DNA of 64,000 nucleotides from Pseudomonadota bacterium (GTDB lineage: Bacteria > Myxococcota_A > UBA9160 > JADFDR01), in assembly GCA_003353845.1 (NCBI GenBank), contig PIVT01000003.1:1-64000 (forward strand), read 5' to 3'. Of this stretch, positions 22,290 through 30,785 are shown piece by piece; within the stretch, counting starts at the first letter, position 1; every line of letters begins with the position of its first letter. The notes below the pieces were generated by a model, which was not told the DNA's origin, made no database searches, and saw only the letters and a list, made by a program, of their open reading frames with translations. Both the position numbers and the translations under genes were made by a program.

Positions 22290-25142
22290 TTATCCCTCGA
22301 GTACCGAGCGTCCCATGGCGATCTCGGCCAGCACGTCGTCCAAGTGCTCAGCCTCGCCTGCAAAACCGGAGACACGGAAGCGAGCGACGTGATCCTCACT
22401 CGTCAATGCTTCTACGCCGTTCAGTTTCTCAGACAGTTGCTCCACCATGCCTACGCAATCCAAAGAACGCGGCCCACCACTTTCATCGCCGGACAAGATG
22501 AGCAAGTCACCCCCTTCAGTCCAGACCAGGGAGAGATTGGCGTCATAGGTCTTGCGCAAGATGCGAGCGGTCAGGTGTAAATCCAATCCCTCGGCCACAC
22601 TGCCTGTGACCAACTCGTAACCGCCGAACTGCACGGTGCGGAAATCACGACTTCCCACGTATTCCAACTCGGGAGGTTGAGGCGGCAAAGCCAGATCTGC
22701 CGCTTCCTTGGACAAGTCACTGGGTCGACCCGCCAGCAAGGGTTCAATTTCGGCACGTCGTTCACCGTGCTTATTGGCAATCTCTCCCAATCGGTAATGC
22801 CAGAGTCGACCCCAATGCTCAAAGTCATGTTCGGTAAAGCGACCCGTGGCCAGATCTACCAACTTGTCCGAGAAGCGACTGCGTCGCTCACACAAGGACA
22901 ACACCAAGGGAAGAACGCTCTCGGCACCGGGTGCCACAAACACCGCATCATCACCAATGGCTTCTTTCATGTTGAACAGATCTTCTGGCAACCACTCGTG
23001 TCGATCAAACCAAAGCAAGCGATCGCGATACAGGGACGCGGTTTGAATCAGCTCCCGCGCAGGCGATGCCTTGAAACCCAAGACGTAGATGGGCGTCTTC
23101 TCGCTTAAATCGGTGACGACACTCCGGAAGAAAGTCATCAAATCATCCTGGGAATACACCCAAAAACCCTCGACGACCCGCAAATCCCGCGCCAATAACA
23201 ATCCGGAGATCAGCGAAGCGCGATCGTTGTGCACCAGAATGGCCGCTCGACGGGGTCGCTGCTTTTTGGGTTCGGCGTCGATGCGATCCACCGCCTCGCG
23301 CTTGGCATCGCGTTCACGCTTGCGCGTCGCACGGCTGCGCTCTTTGCGATCACCCGAACCTTCACCTTCTTCTTCGTCCAAGATTTCAACGGGAACCTGA
23401 TCCAAATCAATGATGGCGGGATCAAAGGCCGACAATCCCAGGAACGGGATATCCTCCCCTTCCTCCTCTTCGCTATCCACGGCAGGCTTCGACGCACGCT
23501 TTTGCCCACTCCGGCCTTCTCGTTTAGAACCACGACCTCCTCGGCCGCTGGGTTCTTCGCTCCCCTTGCCTTCCGATTCCGACTCCGAGCGTTTTCCTCG
23601 ACCACGTCCTCGGCCTCGGCCACGTCCTCGTCCCCGGTCACCTTCGTTTTCTTGCAGGTCGAAGGACGACACCTCTTCGAAACTGGACTCACCGGAATCA
23701 GCGGAGGCAGCATCCCCACTGGATTTTTCATCGCGGCCAGGGCGGCCCCCACGTCCACGCCGGCGGCTTCGCTCTCGCCCCTTTTCAGGCTCATCACTAC
23801 CGAGATCAAAGGACGACACTTCCTGAATATTGCCGTCTTGATCACCCGCGTTTTGAGATTTTTTCTCGTCCGATTCGGAGTCTGAATCTGAGCGCTTTCC
23901 TCGGCCACGTCCGCGGCCACGTCCGCGACCTCCGCGCGAACGATCCGAAGAACTCTCCGGCAAAGGTAAAGCCTCGGATTCACCTGCTGAGGACAATTGC
24001 GGCTCACGACCGTTGCTTTCACCCACCGTGATCCGGCTGACGTCGAGGGCCAGGGTGTCAATGACGTCAATGGCGGCCTGGTCGAAATCTGTGGCCGCCA
24101 CGCGCAAGCGCGGCGTTTCCAAGCGCACAGCAGCTTCCGTTCCGGACAACACCACCGATAAAAAGGGCCGCATGGCGATGAGCCCGTCGAGAATATTCCC
24201 CAAACCCGAGAGGTTCAGTTTCTTGCGCGTTGCACCCACGACCGCTCGGCCGTCCTCTGCAATGGCCACATAGTCCAAGGGATAAATATCCTGTCCACCA
24301 AAGGGCCAGGAGATGACGTTGCGCAGTTCACCTTCCGCGATCATTTTGTCGAGGACAGACTGGCGCAAACCCTCTTCGCCAGAACGCACGCGTTTGTCGT
24401 TTAAGTGTTTGCGAAGCTGGCCTTCCAATCGATCCAAGGCGCCGGCAATTCCCGCAGCGTCCAAGCGCTCGCTGGAACGACGCGGCACGATACTTTCGAG
24501 CACCGTCCCCGCATCATCGACGCGCAAGGCAGCCACACGCCTGCCGTTCAAGACGAGTTCCAAGGCGTGCCCCGAACCGCGAACCGCTCCACCGTGTTTG
24601 GAGGCGAGTCCTGCCAGGGCATCGGCTGCGCGAGCAAACAAGAGGCGACCTTCGTTGCTCTGGATATGACCTGTCAACTGGGCAGCCGTCACGACGGGTG
24701 GGCTTTCAAGGGGCTCAGGCTCAACGACGCCCACGCCTTCGGCCAGTACGGGTGCCGCTACGGCGCGAATGGGGAAACCCAATTCTCCGATCAATCCCAA
24801 GCGGCGTCGAGAAGAACTCGGCCAGGAGGGAGCGATGGCGTACACCTCGCCGTTGAATTCCCCTTTGCGTTTTTGATCCGCTACGGCCGCCAATGCTGCC
24901 AACAAGGCGTCACCGGCCAGGCGAGTCGCCGCGGCCACGAGAATGTCTTTCCCATCCTCGGTTTTTCCTCTGCCCACGGCGGCCAGGGCCGTATAGTCGG
25001 CTCCCTCCCCCACGGCTTCCAGCGCTTCCACCGGTACTAATTTTTCATCGATGACGCGTTTTAGAACTGCCTGTGTATCGATGGCTGATCGTCCATCCTC
25101 ACCGCGCGTACTGCGACGGCGCCGTCCAAATCCTGCTCGCAT
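22290..25142 (-). CDS. 950-aa RG-rich, intrinsically disordered protein, unknown function
   Basis: I do not recognise a family. Residues about 1-375 are a folded, alanine-rich N-terminal half. Residues about 390-620 are low-complexity, with two nearly identical RG tracts (runs of alternating Arg and Gly followed by 'GKRSDSDSE' or 'GKRSESESE') and other Arg/Gly or Asp/Glu stretches. 'EVSSFDL' occurs twice and 'GLSAFDP' once between them. Residues about 630-950 are folded again ('AAILVHNDRASLISGLLLAR', 'DRLLWFDRHEWLPEDL'), faintly recalling DHH-type phosphoesterases but without the DHH triad. RG tracts commonly bind RNA. It precedes queE by 2-3 bp and probably shares its mRNA. Confidence 0.75.
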   Translation of the reverse strand: MRAGFGRRRRSTRGEDGRSAIDTQAVLKRVIDEKLVPVEALEAVGEGADYTALAAVGRGKTEDGKDILVAAATRLAGDALLAALAAVADQKRKGEFNGEVYAIAPSWPSSSRRRLGLIGELGFPIRAVAAPVLAEGVGVVEPEPLESPPVVTAAQLTGHIQSNEGRLLFARAADALAGLASKHGGAVRGSGHALELVLNGRRVAALRVDDAGTVLESIVPRRSSERLDAAGIAGALDRLEGQLRKHLNDKRVRSGEEGLRQSVLDKMIAEGELRNVISWPFGGQDIYPLDYVAIAEDGRAVVGATRKKLNLSGLGNILDGLIAMRPFLSVVLSGTEAAVRLETPRLRVAATDFDQAAIDVIDTLALDVSRITVGESNGREPQLSSAGESEALPLPESSSDRSRGGRGRGRGRGRGKRSDSDSESDEKKSQNAGDQDGNIQEVSSFDLGSDEPEKGRERSRRRGRGGRPGRDEKSSGDAASADSGESSFEEVSSFDLQENEGDRGRGRGRGRGRGRGKRSESESEGKGSEEPSGRGGRGSKREGRSGQKRASKPAVDSEEEEGEDIPFLGLSAFDPAIIDLDQVPVEILDEEEGEGSGDRKERSRATRKRERDAKREAVDRIDAEPKKQRPRRAAILVHNDRASLISGLLLARDLRVVEGFWVYSQDDLMTFFRSVVTDLSEKTPIYVLGFKASPARELIQTASLYRDRLLWFDRHEWLPEDLFNMKEAIGDDAVFVAPGAESVLPLVLSLCERRSRFSDKLVDLATGRFTEHDFEHWGRLWHYRLGEIANKHGERRAEIEPLLAGRPSDLSKEAADLALPPQPPELEYVGSRDFRTVQFGGYELVTGSVAEGLDLHLTARILRKTYDANLSLVWTEGGDLLILSGDESGGPRSLDCVGMVEQLSEKLNGVEALTSEDHVARFRVSGFAGEAEHLDDVLAEIAMGRSVLEG

Positions 25143-25275
25143 TTCGTATTCTCCACGCAGGCCCGGAGGGCTCGCTGCGTTAATTCATGACTATTTTAAA
25201 AATTCCTTGCCAGGCTCTCGAAGCTGGAGCTGATTCCCGGGCTTTCGCGACACGCCTCGGGTCCACCACCACTAT

Positions 25276-25626
25276 CTATATGGAATCAGACTCACGAGGC
25301 ATCAGGGAAAGGAATTCTTCTTCGACCAATACGGCCGTGCCATCCCAGATCACCCGTTGTAGATCTGAGAGGATACGCTCGTTGCCAACTGCGACGGCAA
25401 CGAGATCCTTATGACTAGCTAGATCCAACAAGACACCCCCAAGGAGTTTCCGGTCGGAATGAACATATTTGACGAGTAAATTCCACTTGCCCAAAGGAAC
25501 TTCAATCTTTAGATCCTTGAGCTCATAGAATTCGTCGCTGAGAGCCTCTTTTGTTACCGAGAGCACGATTCCAGCCTCGTCTTTCCGCGTCATGGCGCGC
25601 CACATGCGTCCTTGACTCAAAAGCAT
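25276..25626 (-). CDS. Small uncharacterised protein
   Basis: The protein is 116 aa with no signal or membrane helix and no recognised family. It is predicted as alternating strands and helices ('IEVPLGKWNLLVKYVHSDR', 'DLVAVAVGNERILSDLQRV'). Its ATG overlaps the stop of the 380-aa gene by 1 nt (TAATG), showing translational coupling. It ends 133 bp before the RG-rich gene in the same direction. Confidence 0.65.
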   Translation of the reverse strand: MLLSQGRMWRAMTRKDEAGIVLSVTKEALSDEFYELKDLKIEVPLGKWNLLVKYVHSDRKLLGGVLLDLASHKDLVAVAVGNERILSDLQRVIWDGTAVLVEEEFLSLMPRESDSI

Positions 25627-26768
25627 TAATGATCTCCCTCTTCCGTCGCATGGCTGTCGGCCGCTTCGGGCCCAGCTCCATCTGCTCGACGAATCGAATC
25701 CAGTACACCTTTTACAAAGGCCTCACCCAAACTTCCCCAATCAGAGCGAGATTCAGCCAGGAACTTTACCGCTAACTGGCAGGATTTGGAGTGTTTTTCC
25801 TCACCTTGTTTCCAAAAGACGTAACTGGCCTCACGAAAACGAGCTGCCAAGCTCGCCGATACGGCCTCAGAGAGCAAGACCTTGCCCGCCTCCCTGACTG
25901 CTTCCTCCCCAGACAAGCCCCCAGCGGCCTCCAGAGCGTCTTTTAGAAGGTCGGCATCGGTTGGTCCCCACGGTCCAAAGCGCTCTAAAACCTCCACCGC
26001 GCCGAGCTGTGCCTCGTCCTCGGCCGGAAGACCTTGCTCTGCCAGTGCACTCAGAGCCTCTTCACCAGGCGTTTCGGTGCTCGCCGGCACTTCAAAACGG
26101 TGCCGCCACTCGATGTAAGCACGCGGCAAAGGATCCTTCTCACCCTGCAGCGCCGCGCTTCGCGCATACAAGGCTCGAAGCGCCTGAGCCGATACCGGCA
26201 CAAGCGTCTCATTCTTGGCCGCCCGCGCGCTGCGCAAAAACTGCTTGGCCTCGCTCCGAGACGTTTCGAAGCTGGTAAATTTGCGGATGCCCAGGCCCGG
26301 ATCCAGCAGAACTTCATAAATGCGCGCCGAGCGATTCGGCCGGGATTCCACGAGGAAGGCCACCTGAACACCCGTGTGATCCGGCAGGGAGACAAAGCCT
26401 TCGGCAAAGTCTTCTTCCACCTTTCCCAAGCGTGCCACCACGGGCTCGGGCGCAGCACTGACAATTTCAATTCCCGAAGTGCGCAAGCGATGATGAATTC
26501 GTCGCAAGACTTTTCGACCGGGCTTGGGCAATCCCGCCTCTGTCTGCGCGGCCATGGCCTGAACACCGGCTTCGCTGTCTATCCAGTCGCCGCACAGTTC
26601 CGCGGCGGCGTCCGGTTCCTCCGTCAATAAATAAGTCAACAAGCAGCCCGCCCCCTCCTCCGAAAGAGAAGACAACAGCGCATAGGGATCTCCGTTTGCG
26701 GGACGAATCTCATCGGCGTAAGCGGGCAGATCGGATGCCGCGCGCTCCAAGGCTTCGGCCAGACTCAC
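25626..26768 (-). CDS. Uncharacterised soluble protein
   Basis: The protein is 380 aa, rich in Ala, Glu and Leu, with no signal peptide, membrane helix or recognised catalytic motif. A central part ('GVQVAFLVESRPNRSARIYEV..LGIRKFTSFETSRSEAKQFL') looks like a compact alpha/beta domain; the ends look helical. Its start overlaps the cutA stop by 4 nt and its stop overlaps the next ATG, so it belongs to a tight operon with cutA, the dGTPase and the 116-aa protein. Function unknown. Confidence 0.7.
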   Translation of the reverse strand: MSLAEALERAASDLPAYADEIRPANGDPYALLSSLSEEGAGCLLTYLLTEEPDAAAELCGDWIDSEAGVQAMAAQTEAGLPKPGRKVLRRIHHRLRTSGIEIVSAAPEPVVARLGKVEEDFAEGFVSLPDHTGVQVAFLVESRPNRSARIYEVLLDPGLGIRKFTSFETSRSEAKQFLRSARAAKNETLVPVSAQALRALYARSAALQGEKDPLPRAYIEWRHRFEVPASTETPGEEALSALAEQGLPAEDEAQLGAVEVLERFGPWGPTDADLLKDALEAAGGLSGEEAVREAGKVLLSEAVSASLAARFREASYVFWKQGEEKHSKSCQLAVKFLAESRSDWGSLGEAFVKGVLDSIRRADGAGPEAADSHATEEGDH

Positions 26769-27109
26769 GGGGCCACCTCCTCAACAATCCACTGCATATA
26801 ATCTTCGCTGCCACCCCGAACGTTCAGCGCGATCACCTCGGGCAATTCGTAGGGATGGGCTTCCACTAGCACCTCAGTCAATTTAGCGACGTGGTCCTGC
26901 ACGGTTTTGATCACCAGCATGATTTCGCTTTCCTCACAAACCTCACCCTGCCAGCGATAGATGGAGTTTATTTCGGGAACCAGATTCACACAGGCGGCCA
27001 AACGCTCCTCAACCAAAAGCCGCCCCAGCCGACGGGCCACTTCCATGTCCGGTGCAGTGCACAAAACGATTTGTACCGGAGCTTGAACGGAGGGGTCAGA
27101 CGGGCTCAT
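26765..27109 (-). CDS. cutA: Divalent-cation tolerance protein CutA
   Basis: The protein is 114 aa from ATG at 27109, the usual CutA size. Family motifs are 'VLCTAPDMEVARRLGRLLVE', 'RLAACVNLVPEINSIYRWQG', 'EIMLVIKTV' and 'HPYELPEVIAL'. CutA forms stable trimers related to PII proteins. It has been linked to copper tolerance in E. coli, though its general role is unsettled. It overlaps the dGTPase gene upstream by 14 nt and the next gene by 4 nt. An upstream in-frame ATG at 27145 would extend far into the dGTPase and is less likely. Confidence 0.94.
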   Translation of the reverse strand: MSPSDPSVQAPVQIVLCTAPDMEVARRLGRLLVEERLAACVNLVPEINSIYRWQGEVCEESEIMLVIKTVQDHVAKLTEVLVEAHPYELPEVIALNVRGGSEDYMQWIVEEVAP

Positions 27110-28256
27110 GGGGATCCAATAGTTTGCGATGGTCGGCCAAGGCAAAGCGATCGGTCATGCCCGCAATGTAATCGGCCACGGCCCGCTGTTCGCCATCTTC
27201 CTGGGCACGCCGCAACACGTGGGGGGGCAATTGCGCGGTGTCCGTCAGATATATTTCGAACAAGTCTTTGAGGATGCGGCCCGCTTTGCGGCTCATGCGC
27301 ACAACCCGAAAATGGGAATAGAGTTTCTTGAACAGAAAACTTCGCAACTGCGTTTTCTCCGATTGAATCAGTTCGGAAAAGCCCACCAAGCCCGTTTCGT
27401 GTTCCCGCACTTCATCCACGGAGCTTAAGCCCGCCTTCTCCAAAACCGCGCCCGTGCTCTCGATGAGATCCGTCACCAAAAGGTCGACCAGCGTGGCAAT
27501 GGTTCGCGTGCGCATGACGGTTTCGGATTCGCCATCGTGCCCCGTACCCAAGGCGATCTTCTGCGCACGGCACCAAAGCGGGACACTCTCCATTTGATCC
27601 ATGCTGAGCAGCCCCGAGCGCAAGCCATCGTCCAGGTCATGATTCATATAAGCTATTTCATCTGAAATATCCGCTAGTTGCGCCTCAAGTGTGAGTTGCT
27701 TCTTTAAGGTTGGGAGCTCCAGCGGATGGGCCCAATTGCTGCCGTGTTTCAACATCCCTTCTCGGGTTTCCCAAGTGAGGTTCAGTCCGCAATGCCCGGG
27801 GTAACGCTCCTCAATCAAATCGACCACGCGAATGCTCTGGCGATTGTGATCGAAGCCCCCGAAATCGCGCATGAGTCCACGCAAGGAGCGCTCGCCGGCG
27901 TGACCAAAGGGGGTGTGCCCCAAGTCGTGGGCCAGCAAAATGGCCTCGGTTAAATCTTCGTTCAAGCGCAGGGCGCGTGCGATGCTGCGGCCGATCTGCG
28001 CCCCTTCCAAGGTGTGGGTCAAGCGATTTCGATAATGGTCGCCTTCGTGATAAACAAAGACCTGGGTCTTGTATTCCAAGCGTCGGAACGCGCGCGAATG
28101 CAGGATGCGATCTCGGTCGCGTTGGAAGCGTGTGCGGTAAGGCGCTTCCTCCTCGTGAATCAGACGCCCCAAGGAGTCGCCGCTCTTCACAGCGTAGGGA
28201 GCCAAGCGCTCCATCTCCTCTTTTTCGAAATCTTCCCGACTTCGTATGGTACTCAC
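27096..28256 (-). CDS. dgt: Deoxyguanosinetriphosphate triphosphohydrolase-like protein
   Basis: The protein is 386 aa of the dGTPase/HD superfamily. The metal-binding motif is split into 'RNRLTHTLEGAQIGRSIAR', 'AILLAHDLGHTPFGHAGE' and 'DISDEIAYMNHDLDDGL'. 'RDRDRILHSRAFRRLEYKTQVF' matches the family N-terminus. Such enzymes hydrolyse dNTPs to nucleosides plus triphosphate, keeping dNTP pools in check and in some cases limiting phage. It starts with GTG at 28256 whose last bases overlap the stop of the 56-aa membrane protein gene (GTGA). It is the second gene of the minus-strand operon. Confidence 0.93.
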   Translation of the reverse strand: MSTIRSREDFEKEEMERLAPYAVKSGDSLGRLIHEEEAPYRTRFQRDRDRILHSRAFRRLEYKTQVFVYHEGDHYRNRLTHTLEGAQIGRSIARALRLNEDLTEAILLAHDLGHTPFGHAGERSLRGLMRDFGGFDHNRQSIRVVDLIEERYPGHCGLNLTWETREGMLKHGSNWAHPLELPTLKKQLTLEAQLADISDEIAYMNHDLDDGLRSGLLSMDQMESVPLWCRAQKIALGTGHDGESETVMRTRTIATLVDLLVTDLIESTGAVLEKAGLSSVDEVREHETGLVGFSELIQSEKTQLRSFLFKKLYSHFRVVRMSRKAGRILKDLFEIYLTDTAQLPPHVLRRAQEDGEQRAVADYIAGMTDRFALADHRKLLDPHEPV

Positions 28257-28423
28257 GGCCTGGCCGCCTCCTCACGCTCCGCCTCGTCCAAGACTTGCTC
28301 CAACTTTACGCGCGACTGGTCGTCGATCTCATCCACCGCCGGGGGTCCCGAATCTTTGGCCACGACCAGATAAATGGCAGCAGCCACCAGAGCCAACCCA
28401 ATCAACAACATGAACCCGCGCAT
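28253..28423 (-). CDS. 56-aa single-helix membrane protein
   Basis: This short gene has ATG at 28423 with GGGAGG eight bases upstream. Residues 3-22 ('GFMLLIGLALVAAAIYLVVA') form one membrane helix. A short acidic and basic cytoplasmic or periplasmic tail follows ('VDEIDDQSRVKLEQVLDEAE'), probably helical. Its TGA overlaps the GTG start of the dGTPase gene (GTGA), so the two are coupled. No family is recognised. The strong ribosome-binding site, helix and overlap make it likely to be real. Confidence 0.7.
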   Translation of the reverse strand: MRGFMLLIGLALVAAAIYLVVAKDSGPPAVDEIDDQSRVKLEQVLDEAEREEAARP

Positions 28424-28530
28424 CCGAGGAACCTCCCAACCCAGAGAACTATAATACTAAAACGAGAAAAAAGGCGCCGAGATGAAGGATTCGGCAACCG
28501 TGTTGAGCAGCGACTAAATGTCTGGAAGTC

Positions 28531-28564
28531 GTTACTGTAGCTTTTACTGTAGCTGTTACTGTAC
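28531..28564 (+). repeat. Three tandem copies of a 12-nt unit
   Basis: The unit ttactgtagct(t/g) occurs nearly three times in tandem just upstream of the 131-aa membrane protein gene, on an otherwise non-repetitive background. It may be a regulator-binding array or simple slippage. Confidence 0.6.
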
Positions 28565-28590
28565 AGATGGGATTGTAGGGGGAGAACACC

Positions 28591-28986
28591 TTGTTGCAAC
28601 GACTGGCAGCAGCCTATTTCGGGGGAGCCCTGGGCGCCATCGCGAACTCGCTAGCGGTTTGGCTCTTGGCGGAGGCACAACTTTTAAGTGCGGCGGGCAT
28701 CAGCGTGCATCCGGAGCTCACCTGGGCCTGGTTGGGCAAGCGTATGCTCTGGGGTAGTCTGTGGGGCCTGGGTTTCCCCTTGGTCAACACGCTTCAAAAG
28801 ACGCCGTGGAAAGCCGGCTTGCTCCTTTCGCTGGCACCCTCGGCAGCACAGCTGTTTTATTTCTATCCGCAGTCCGGTAGCGGCATGGCGGGCCTTGAGG
28901 CGGGCAGCCTGACACCCTTGCTTGTACTCGTGGCCAACGGCCTGTGGGGCTGGGTGCTGTCCCTGTGCGCCAGCCGAAGCAAGTAA
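28591..28986 (+). CDS. Small polytopic membrane protein
   Basis: The protein is 131 aa. It starts at TTG 28591, preceded by AGGGGGA at about 7 bases. Four hydrophobic segments are visible: about residues 4-26, 45-64, 74-93 and 104-126. Small residues and tryptophans are frequent ('WGSLWGLGFPLVN'). I do not recognise a family. It stands alone between the divergent 56-aa gene and the SDR operon. Confidence 0.65.
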   Translation: MLQRLAAAYFGGALGAIANSLAVWLLAEAQLLSAAGISVHPELTWAWLGKRMLWGSLWGLGFPLVNTLQKTPWKAGLLLSLAPSAAQLFYFYPQSGSGMAGLEAGSLTPLLVLVANGLWGWVLSLCASRSK

Positions 28987-29067
28987 GGGCCAGCACAGAG
29001 AAGCCAAACTCAGGTAAGTTGATTCAGGAAGACCAATTCACGAAAGCTCGAGCAGGAGAGACAAGAC

Positions 29068-29826
29068 ATGGGAATTTTGGACGGAAAAGTCGCCATTGTG
29101 ACAGGCGCGGGACAAGGCGTGGGACAAGGCATTGCCTTTGCCCTGGCGGGAGAAGGTGCCTGCATCGTGGTGGCCGGCCGCACCGAATCCAAGCTCATCG
29201 ACACTTGTGCCGAGATTGAGAACCGCGGAGGCAGCGCCCTGCCCGTCGTCTGTGAGGTCACCAAGGCCGACGATATCGACGCCTGTGTGCAGGCAGCTGT
29301 GGACACTTACGGTGGCATCGACATCCTGGTCAACAACGCGCAGATCGTTCCGCTGGGAAAGATCCTCGATGTGAAAGAGAAGAACTTTGCGGCGGGCTGG
29401 GAATCGGGACCGCTGGCGACCTTTCGCTTCATGCGCGCTTGTCACCCCTACCTGCTTCAAGGCGGTGGTAGCGTCGTCAACCTGGCCACCGCCGCAGCCC
29501 TGCGCTGGGACATGGCGGGCTACGGCGCCTACGCCGGAGTGAAGGAAGCCATTCGCTCCCTCACACGTGCCGCCGCCAGTGAATGGGGTCCGGACAATAT
29601 TCGCGTGAACAGCATCGCTCCTCTGGCCATGTCCCCCGGCATGGAAGGCTGGATCAAGGCCGTGCCCGATGAGGCCGTGCCCTACCTGAAGACCGTGCCC
29701 CTGGGCCGTGTTGGCGATTGTGAGAAAGACATTGGTCGCGCTGTGGTGTTCTTGGTCGGTCCCGACGCGGGTTACATCACGGGACATACCTTGATGCTCG
29801 ACGGTGGCCAGGCCCGGCTGGCCTGA
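29068..29826 (+). CDS. SDR-family oxidoreductase
   Basis: The protein is 252 aa, a classical short-chain dehydrogenase. The coenzyme motif 'VTGAGQGVGQGIA' is near residue 12, with 'DILVNNAQ' and the catalytic 'YGAYAGVKEAI' (Tyr-x-x-x-Lys). 'VNSIAPLAMSPGME' and 'GHTLMLDGGQ' complete the fold. The substrate is not evident. A GAGCAGGAGAG stretch provides the ribosome-binding site. The gene is directly followed (5 bp) by a haloalkane dehalogenase, so a role in oxidising a dehalogenation product is plausible but unproven. Confidence 0.92.
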   Translation: MGILDGKVAIVTGAGQGVGQGIAFALAGEGACIVVAGRTESKLIDTCAEIENRGGSALPVVCEVTKADDIDACVQAAVDTYGGIDILVNNAQIVPLGKILDVKEKNFAAGWESGPLATFRFMRACHPYLLQGGGSVVNLATAAALRWDMAGYGAYAGVKEAIRSLTRAAASEWGPDNIRVNSIAPLAMSPGMEGWIKAVPDEAVPYLKTVPLGRVGDCEKDIGRAVVFLVGPDAGYITGHTLMLDGGQARLA

Positions 29827-29830
29827 TTTC

Positions 29831-30712
29831 GTGACCCTGGCTTCGTCTGATATTCAGCAGAAGCGTGTTTCCGTGCTCGACAGCGAGATGGCCTATCGCG
29901 AAGTGGGCCAGGGTCGCCCCATCGTCTTCCTTCACGGCAACCCCACTTCTTCCTACCTCTGGCGAAACATCCTGCCGCTGGTAGCCCATCAGGGGCGCTG
30001 CATCGCGCCAGACCTCATGGGTTTCGGCGACTCAGCCAAGCTCTCGCCCAGCGACGACTCGCGTTATCGCTTTGCGGAACAGCGGCGCTACCTGGACGCG
30101 TTCTTTGAGGCCCTGGGTCTCGAAGAAGACATCACCTTGGTCTTGCATGACTGGGGTTCAGTCTTCGGTTTTGACTGGGCGAATCGTCACCGAGGGTGCG
30201 TGCGCGCCATTGCCTATATGGAAGCCGTGGTGCGCAACGTCGGTCGGGAGGACTTACCCCCTGGCGTGGATGGCTTGTTCGTGACTCTGCGCAGTGAGGC
30301 AGGTGCCGATCTCATCCTTCAGCAAAACATGTACATCGAGCAGGCCCTGCCCGTGAGTATGTTGCACACCCTCACAGCGGAAGAACACGCGGAATACCGG
30401 CGCCCCTTTTCAGAGCCCGGCGAGTCGCGCCGCCCCATCTTGAGCCTGTGCCGCGACGTTCCCATTGACGACACCCCGGCCGACGTTTTCGAGGCCGAAT
30501 GCGGCTATGCGGAATGGCTGAGTTCCTGTGAGCTTCCCAAGTTGTTTATCAACGCCGACCCCGGCGCGTTTTTGGTGGGCGAGTTGCGAGAGTTCTGTCG
30601 CAGCTGGCCAAACCAACAAGAGGTGACAGTCAGCGGATCGCATTTCTTGCAAGAAGACTCGCCTCGGGAAATTGGTGAGGCGATTTCGAGTTGGTTGGCG
30701 GGAATTGAATAG
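29831..30712 (+). CDS. Haloalkane dehalogenase, subfamily II
   Basis: This alpha/beta-hydrolase replaces halogen with hydroxyl on aliphatic substrates. From GTG at 29831 the protein is 293 aa. The full catalytic set is visible: Asn37 in 'HGNPTSSYLWRNI', nucleophile Asp107 and halide-binding Trp108 in 'LVLHDWGS', acid Glu131 in 'AIAYMEAVV', and His271 in 'SGSHFLQED'. These lie one residue away from the numbering of LinB (N38, D108, W109, E132, H272), which supports this start over GTG at 29804 (302 aa, overlapping the SDR). The acid after strand 6 places it in subfamily II. It ends at a strong terminator. Confidence 0.92.
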   Translation: MTLASSDIQQKRVSVLDSEMAYREVGQGRPIVFLHGNPTSSYLWRNILPLVAHQGRCIAPDLMGFGDSAKLSPSDDSRYRFAEQRRYLDAFFEALGLEEDITLVLHDWGSVFGFDWANRHRGCVRAIAYMEAVVRNVGREDLPPGVDGLFVTLRSEAGADLILQQNMYIEQALPVSMLHTLTAEEHAEYRRPFSEPGESRRPILSLCRDVPIDDTPADVFEAECGYAEWLSSCELPKLFINADPGAFLVGELREFCRSWPNQQEVTVSGSHFLQEDSPREIGEAISSWLAGIE

Positions 30713-30731
30713 CTAACGGGAAAACGAAAAC

Positions 30732-30757
30732 GACCCCGAGGAGTTTTCCTCGGGGTC
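30732..30757. terminator. Bidirectional terminator between convergent genes
   Basis: A perfect 11-bp stem (gaccccgagga / tcctcggggtc) with a 4-base loop is followed by attttgttt on the plus strand. It is preceded by aaaacgaaaa, which gives a T-rich tail on the minus strand. It separates the dehalogenase and the TonB-dependent receptor genes. Confidence 0.9.
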
Positions 30758-30785
30758 ATTTTGTTTCTTATCTTTTAACTACGAT

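Noticed and set aside
23229-23885. 218-codon plus-strand frame within the RG-rich gene
   Set aside because: It is created by the low-complexity repeats on the opposite strand; the minus-strand frame is open for 950 codons.
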